Shown in pieces: positions 5,322-7,714 of a stretch of DNA of 7,714 bases. Where the stretch lies: assembly GCA_029565815.1 (NCBI GenBank), contig JAKQNL010000054.1:1-7714 (forward strand), read 5' to 3'. Both the position numbers and the translations under genes were made by a program. Position 1 is the first letter of the stretch; each line of letters begins with the position of its first letter. Below the pieces are notes generated by a model, which saw only the letters and a program-made list of their open reading frames with translations, was not told the origin of the DNA and ran no database searches. This DNA is from Spirochaetota bacterium. Its GTDB lineage: Bacteria > Spirochaetota > Spirochaetia > Treponematales > UBA12059.

Positions 5322-6710
5322 GTGCACAAACGTCCAAACCAGCGGATGGACCCGGAAGAAGCACTTCGAGATTTCCTTTTGCCTTATGCCAAAACGCCAC
5401 CTACGCTCCTTGTGGCATGTTCTGGCGGCCCGGATTCCATGGCTCTCCTTGCTGCGGCTTGTGCCGTAGGAAGCCAAAGCTCTATCCGTGTCGGTACATG
5501 CTGGGTTAACCACCGGCTACGGCCACAGGACGAACTAGCAGCCGAGGAACAGTTGGTAAGCTCGTTTTGTTCCCAGCGAGGAATCCCGTTCCATTCGCGT
5601 ACGGTTGATACACGTGCCATGGAAAGCCTTACGCGCGCCTACGGTATCGAAGATGCCGCCCGCAGGGAGCGCTACCGGCTCTTGGAAGCTGTGCGTGCAG
5701 AATATGACTATAGCCTGATTCTCACCGGCCATACCGCATGCGACCAAGCGGAAACCGTGCTCATGCGCGTATTAAGCGGATCCAGCGCTGCCGGTTTGAG
5801 CGGCATACCATCCCGCCGGGGCAGGCTGGCTCGACCTTTTCTGGCTATCCACAAATCCAGCCTGCTTGCCTACCTGGCCATGTATGGAATTCCGTACAGC
5901 AGCGACAGCACCAACAGCACTAACGACTACCAGCGCAATCGACTACGGCACGAACTTATACCGCTTGTCGCATCGCTTTTTCCTTCGTACCGCCAAAGCC
6001 TTGCGTTGCTTGCGGCAAAAGCCGCCGACGAGGAAGCAGCCCTTGGCCAGTGGGCAGAAAGCCTTGTGGACAGCCGTGGGGCCGATGTATCCGCCGTGGC
6101 CGATGCACCTATCGCCGTACGGGAGCGGGCCCTGTTTCGTATACTCAACCAGAGCGGACTGTGCCCGCCCGGTGGCCGCCTTTCGTGGGCAATGGTGCAT
6201 CAGGCTGCACGGGCTCTACCCAAGGCAAAAAACGCAAACAAAACATTCATCCTGGCTCGGGGTGCAGGTGCTCAGCTCGTAGTCCATGCAGGCCGTGTCT
6301 ATGCAGAGCCTACGGGGACTGCATCGGAAACAGGGCAGCATGACGGTTTTTCCATACTTCTTACGCATCCGGGTGATTATCGAATAGCCAAAAGCCATAA
6401 CTTGGCGGTATATTATTCAGACACTGGATTGCGAAGCGACGCATTCAGCTGGCCGCTTGTGTTTCGCTCTGCCCGGCATGGGGATCGTATACAACGGAAG
6501 CCCGGAACTAAGAGCCTGGATGAGCTTTTGTCGCCACTTGGCTTAGACTCCGATACCAGGAAAGGCATACCGGTTCTGGAAGACAGGGACGGCATTGTAG
6601 CTGTCTTGGGATCTTGGGGCGGCGTGCGGGACTACTATAGAAACAATCCGAATCTGCAAGCCACAGCGGCCTGCGGTTTTCTGACAATAGAACGGAAAGG
6701 AAATCCTTAA
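5322..6710 (+). CDS. tilS: tRNA(Ile)-lysidine synthase
   Basis: TilS uses ATP and lysine to convert C34 of tRNA-Ile(CAU) to lysidine, which switches the tRNA from AUG to AUA reading; it is usually essential. The 462-residue protein has the full bacterial layout. The N-terminal PP-loop ATPase domain has SGGPDS at 34-39, WVNHRLRP at 61-68, EDAARRERY at 110-118, [11 protein letters not shown] at 135-145, RPFL at 171-174 and DSTN at 195-198. A middle linker domain follows, then a C-terminal TilS_C domain from about 375, with ARHGDRIQ and [12 protein letters not shown]. In the fifth segment the first Asp of the usual DDQAET is Cys. GTG 5322 is preferred because GGAGGA (5313-5318) precedes it by 3 bases, a short spacing; ATG 5346 has no such site. 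ftsH follows after 4 bp. Confidence 0.94.
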   Translation: MHKRPNQRMDPEEALRDFLLPYAKTPPTLLVACSGGPDSMALLAAACAVGSQSSIRVGTCWVNHRLRPQDELAAEEQLVSSFCSQRGIPFHSRTVDTRAMESLTRAYGIEDAARRERYRLLEAVRAEYDYSLILTGHTACDQAETVLMRVLSGSSAAGLSGIPSRRGRLARPFLAIHKSSLLAYLAMYGIPYSSDSTNSTNDYQRNRLRHELIPLVASLFPSYRQSLALLAAKAADEEAALGQWAESLVDSRGADVSAVADAPIAVRERALFRILNQSGLCPPGGRLSWAMVHQAARALPKAKNANKTFILARGAGAQLVVHAGRVYAEPTGTASETGQHDGFSILLTHPGDYRIAKSHNLAVYYSDTGLRSDAFSWPLVFRSARHGDRIQRKPGTKSLDELLSPLGLDSDTRKGIPVLEDRDGIVAVLGSWGGVRDYYRNNPNLQATAACGFLTIERKGNP

Positions 6711-6714
6711 TACC

Positions 6715-7714
6715 ATGCAGTTTGACGACAACGAAGGCAATAAGCTTCCAAAGAAAACCGATCCGGCAACTCCGCGCGGGCCGCGTCTGTCCCTCATCAT
6801 TTTTATCGGCCTTATGGCTGTGTCGGTGGTCTTGTTTTTATTCGATGGCCGATCAACGTCGCGTACCATCCCGTACTCGAGCTTTTTGGCCTATCTGGAT
6901 GAAGGCAGCGTCGCTTCGGTAAGCATCGTGGACCAAAGCACCATACGCGGAAAGCTCAAAGGCAGGGCTGCGGATGAGCAGGAATTCACGACCCTCATAC
7001 CGTACGTGGACCTGAACCTGCTAAGCCGTCTGGAAACCGAAGGCATCATCATAGAGGGTTCCGAAGGCAAAGCCGGCCCCTTGGTTATCCTTGCGCAGCT
7101 CTTCCCGTGGATATTCGGCTTTTTGCTTATCTGGATGGTGCTTAGGCAAAGCCAGGGCAATAACCGCGCGTTTACCTTTGGCAAAAGCCGCGCAAAGCGC
7201 TACCAAGGCTCTGCCCTCAAGGTTACCTTTGCCGACGTTGCCGGACAAAAAGAGGCAAAGTACGAACTTACCGAGGTTGTTGACTACCTGAAAAATCCGC
7301 AAAAGTTCACCAAGATAGGCGCCAAAATACCCAAGGGCGTCCTTCTTGTTGGCATGCCGGGCACGGGCAAGACACTCCTTGCAAAAGCCGTTGCCGGAGA
7401 GGCAGGCGTTCCGTTCTTCCACATGTCCGGTTCCGATTTCGTGGAGATGTTCGTCGGCGTTGGCGCTAGCCGCGTCCGCGACCTGTTTGAACAGGGCCGT
7501 AAAAACGCTCCGTGCATACTGTTTATAGACGAGCTGGATGCTGTCGGCCGTACCCGCGGCTCCGGCCTTGGCGGCGGCCATGATGAGCGCGAGCAAACCC
7601 TCAACCAGATGCTCGTGGAGATGGACGGCTTCGATACCAAGGATGGCGTTATCATACTGGCAGCGACCAACCGCCCCGATGTGCTGGATCCAGCACATCG
7701 GGGCGGTTGGTCGC
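6715..7714 (+). CDS. ftsH: ATP-dependent zinc metalloprotease FtsH, N-terminal half (3' end missing; last ~19 bases suspect)
   Basis: FtsH is a hexameric inner-membrane AAA+ protease that degrades misfolded membrane proteins and selected regulators. The visible 333 residues are about half of a usual 600-700. Transmembrane segment 1 is about 25-43, an external domain spans about 44-120, segment 2 is about 122-143, then the AAA+ core: [13 protein letters not shown] at 170-182, Walker A GMPGTGKT at 213-220, the pore loop [14 protein letters not shown] at 245-258, Walker B ILFIDE at 268-273 and ATNRPD at 317-322. The second-region homology and HEXXH zinc site lie beyond the window. After LDPA (324-327) the expected LLRPGRFDR is replaced by HRGGWS, inside a perfect palindrome, so the last codons are not trustworthy. 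AAGGA lies 13 bases before the start. It is coupled closely to tilS. Confidence 0.95.
   Translation, partial: MQFDDNEGNKLPKKTDPATPRGPRLSLIIFIGLMAVSVVLFLFDGRSTSRTIPYSSFLAYLDEGSVASVSIVDQSTIRGKLKGRAADEQEFTTLIPYVDLNLLSRLETEGIIIEGSEGKAGPLVILAQLFPWIFGFLLIWMVLRQSQGNNRAFTFGKSRAKRYQGSALKVTFADVAGQKEAKYELTEVVDYLKNPQKFTKIGAKIPKGVLLVGMPGTGKTLLAKAVAGEAGVPFFHMSGSDFVEMFVGVGASRVRDLFEQGRKNAPCILFIDELDAVGRTRGSGLGGGHDEREQTLNQMLVEMDGFDTKDGVIILAATNRPDVLDPAHRGGWS
7663..7714. repeat. Perfect 52-bp palindrome at the window end, probable fold-back artefact
   Basis: Bases 7663-7688 are the exact reverse complement of 7689-7714, with no spacer, centred in GGATCC (7686-7691). The left arm is normal ftsH coding sequence for ATNRPDVLD. 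The right arm breaks FtsH conservation. The core TGCTGGATCCAGCA (7682-7695) is naturally self-complementary in the VLDPA codons and could have seeded self-priming or misassembly. Confidence 0.9.

Noticed and set aside
7021..7698. Long minus-strand open frame of 225 codons opposite ftsH
   Set aside because: It is fully antisense to a well-conserved AAA+ domain, shows no family motif, and partly uses the artefactual palindrome.

Overview
The window most likely comes from a spirochaete chromosome. Its G+C content looks moderate, slightly above one half by eye. Two things support this. From memory, the gene order (nadD, yqeK, an LCP-family gene, rsfS, then spoVG, rplY, tilS, ftsH) follows the nadD to ftsH stretch of Borrelia. 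The FtsH P-loop also has the spirochaete-like form LLVGxPGTGKT, where most bacteria have GPPGTGKT. A Treponema/Spirochaeta-type genome is my best guess; no species can be named from the sequence alone.

Left block (1-2543, + strand): the 3' part of nadD, then yqeK, a membrane-anchored LCP/LytR-like gene and rsfS. The genes are spaced by 11 bp or overlap by 4 and 14 bp, so they look like one translationally coupled operon. It joins NAD synthesis, dinucleotide hydrolysis, a cell-envelope-type protein and ribosome silencing. The LCP-like protein has lost the arginines expected for LCP phosphotransferase activity.

Middle (2544-3091): a stem-loop between convergent genes, then one minus-strand gene (2621-2938). 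It encodes a 105-residue protein with no Lys, Arg or His and a 70-residue Asp/Glu tail punctuated by Phe/Tyr. It has a good promoter and a strong ribosome binding site, so it looks expressed. It is the least explained element in the window. A divergent spacer separates it from ispE.

Right block (3092-7714, + strand): ispE (isoprenoid precursor synthesis), spoVG (nucleic-acid-binding regulator), a tRNA-Gln(UUG) with its own promoter, rplY/ctc (ribosomal protein L25), an intrinsic terminator, tilS (tRNA-Ile lysidine synthase) and the 5' part of ftsH (membrane AAA+ protease). The order is a shortened version of the ispE-spoVG-ctc-pth-tilS-ftsH order known in Bacillus and of the Borrelia order. 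pth is absent from its usual place between rplY and tilS.

The last 52 bp (7663-7714) form a perfect palindrome that replaces the expected FtsH sequence after LDPA. This is most likely a fold-back artefact at a contig end, not biology, and it means the ftsH reading frame should not be trusted beyond about 7695.
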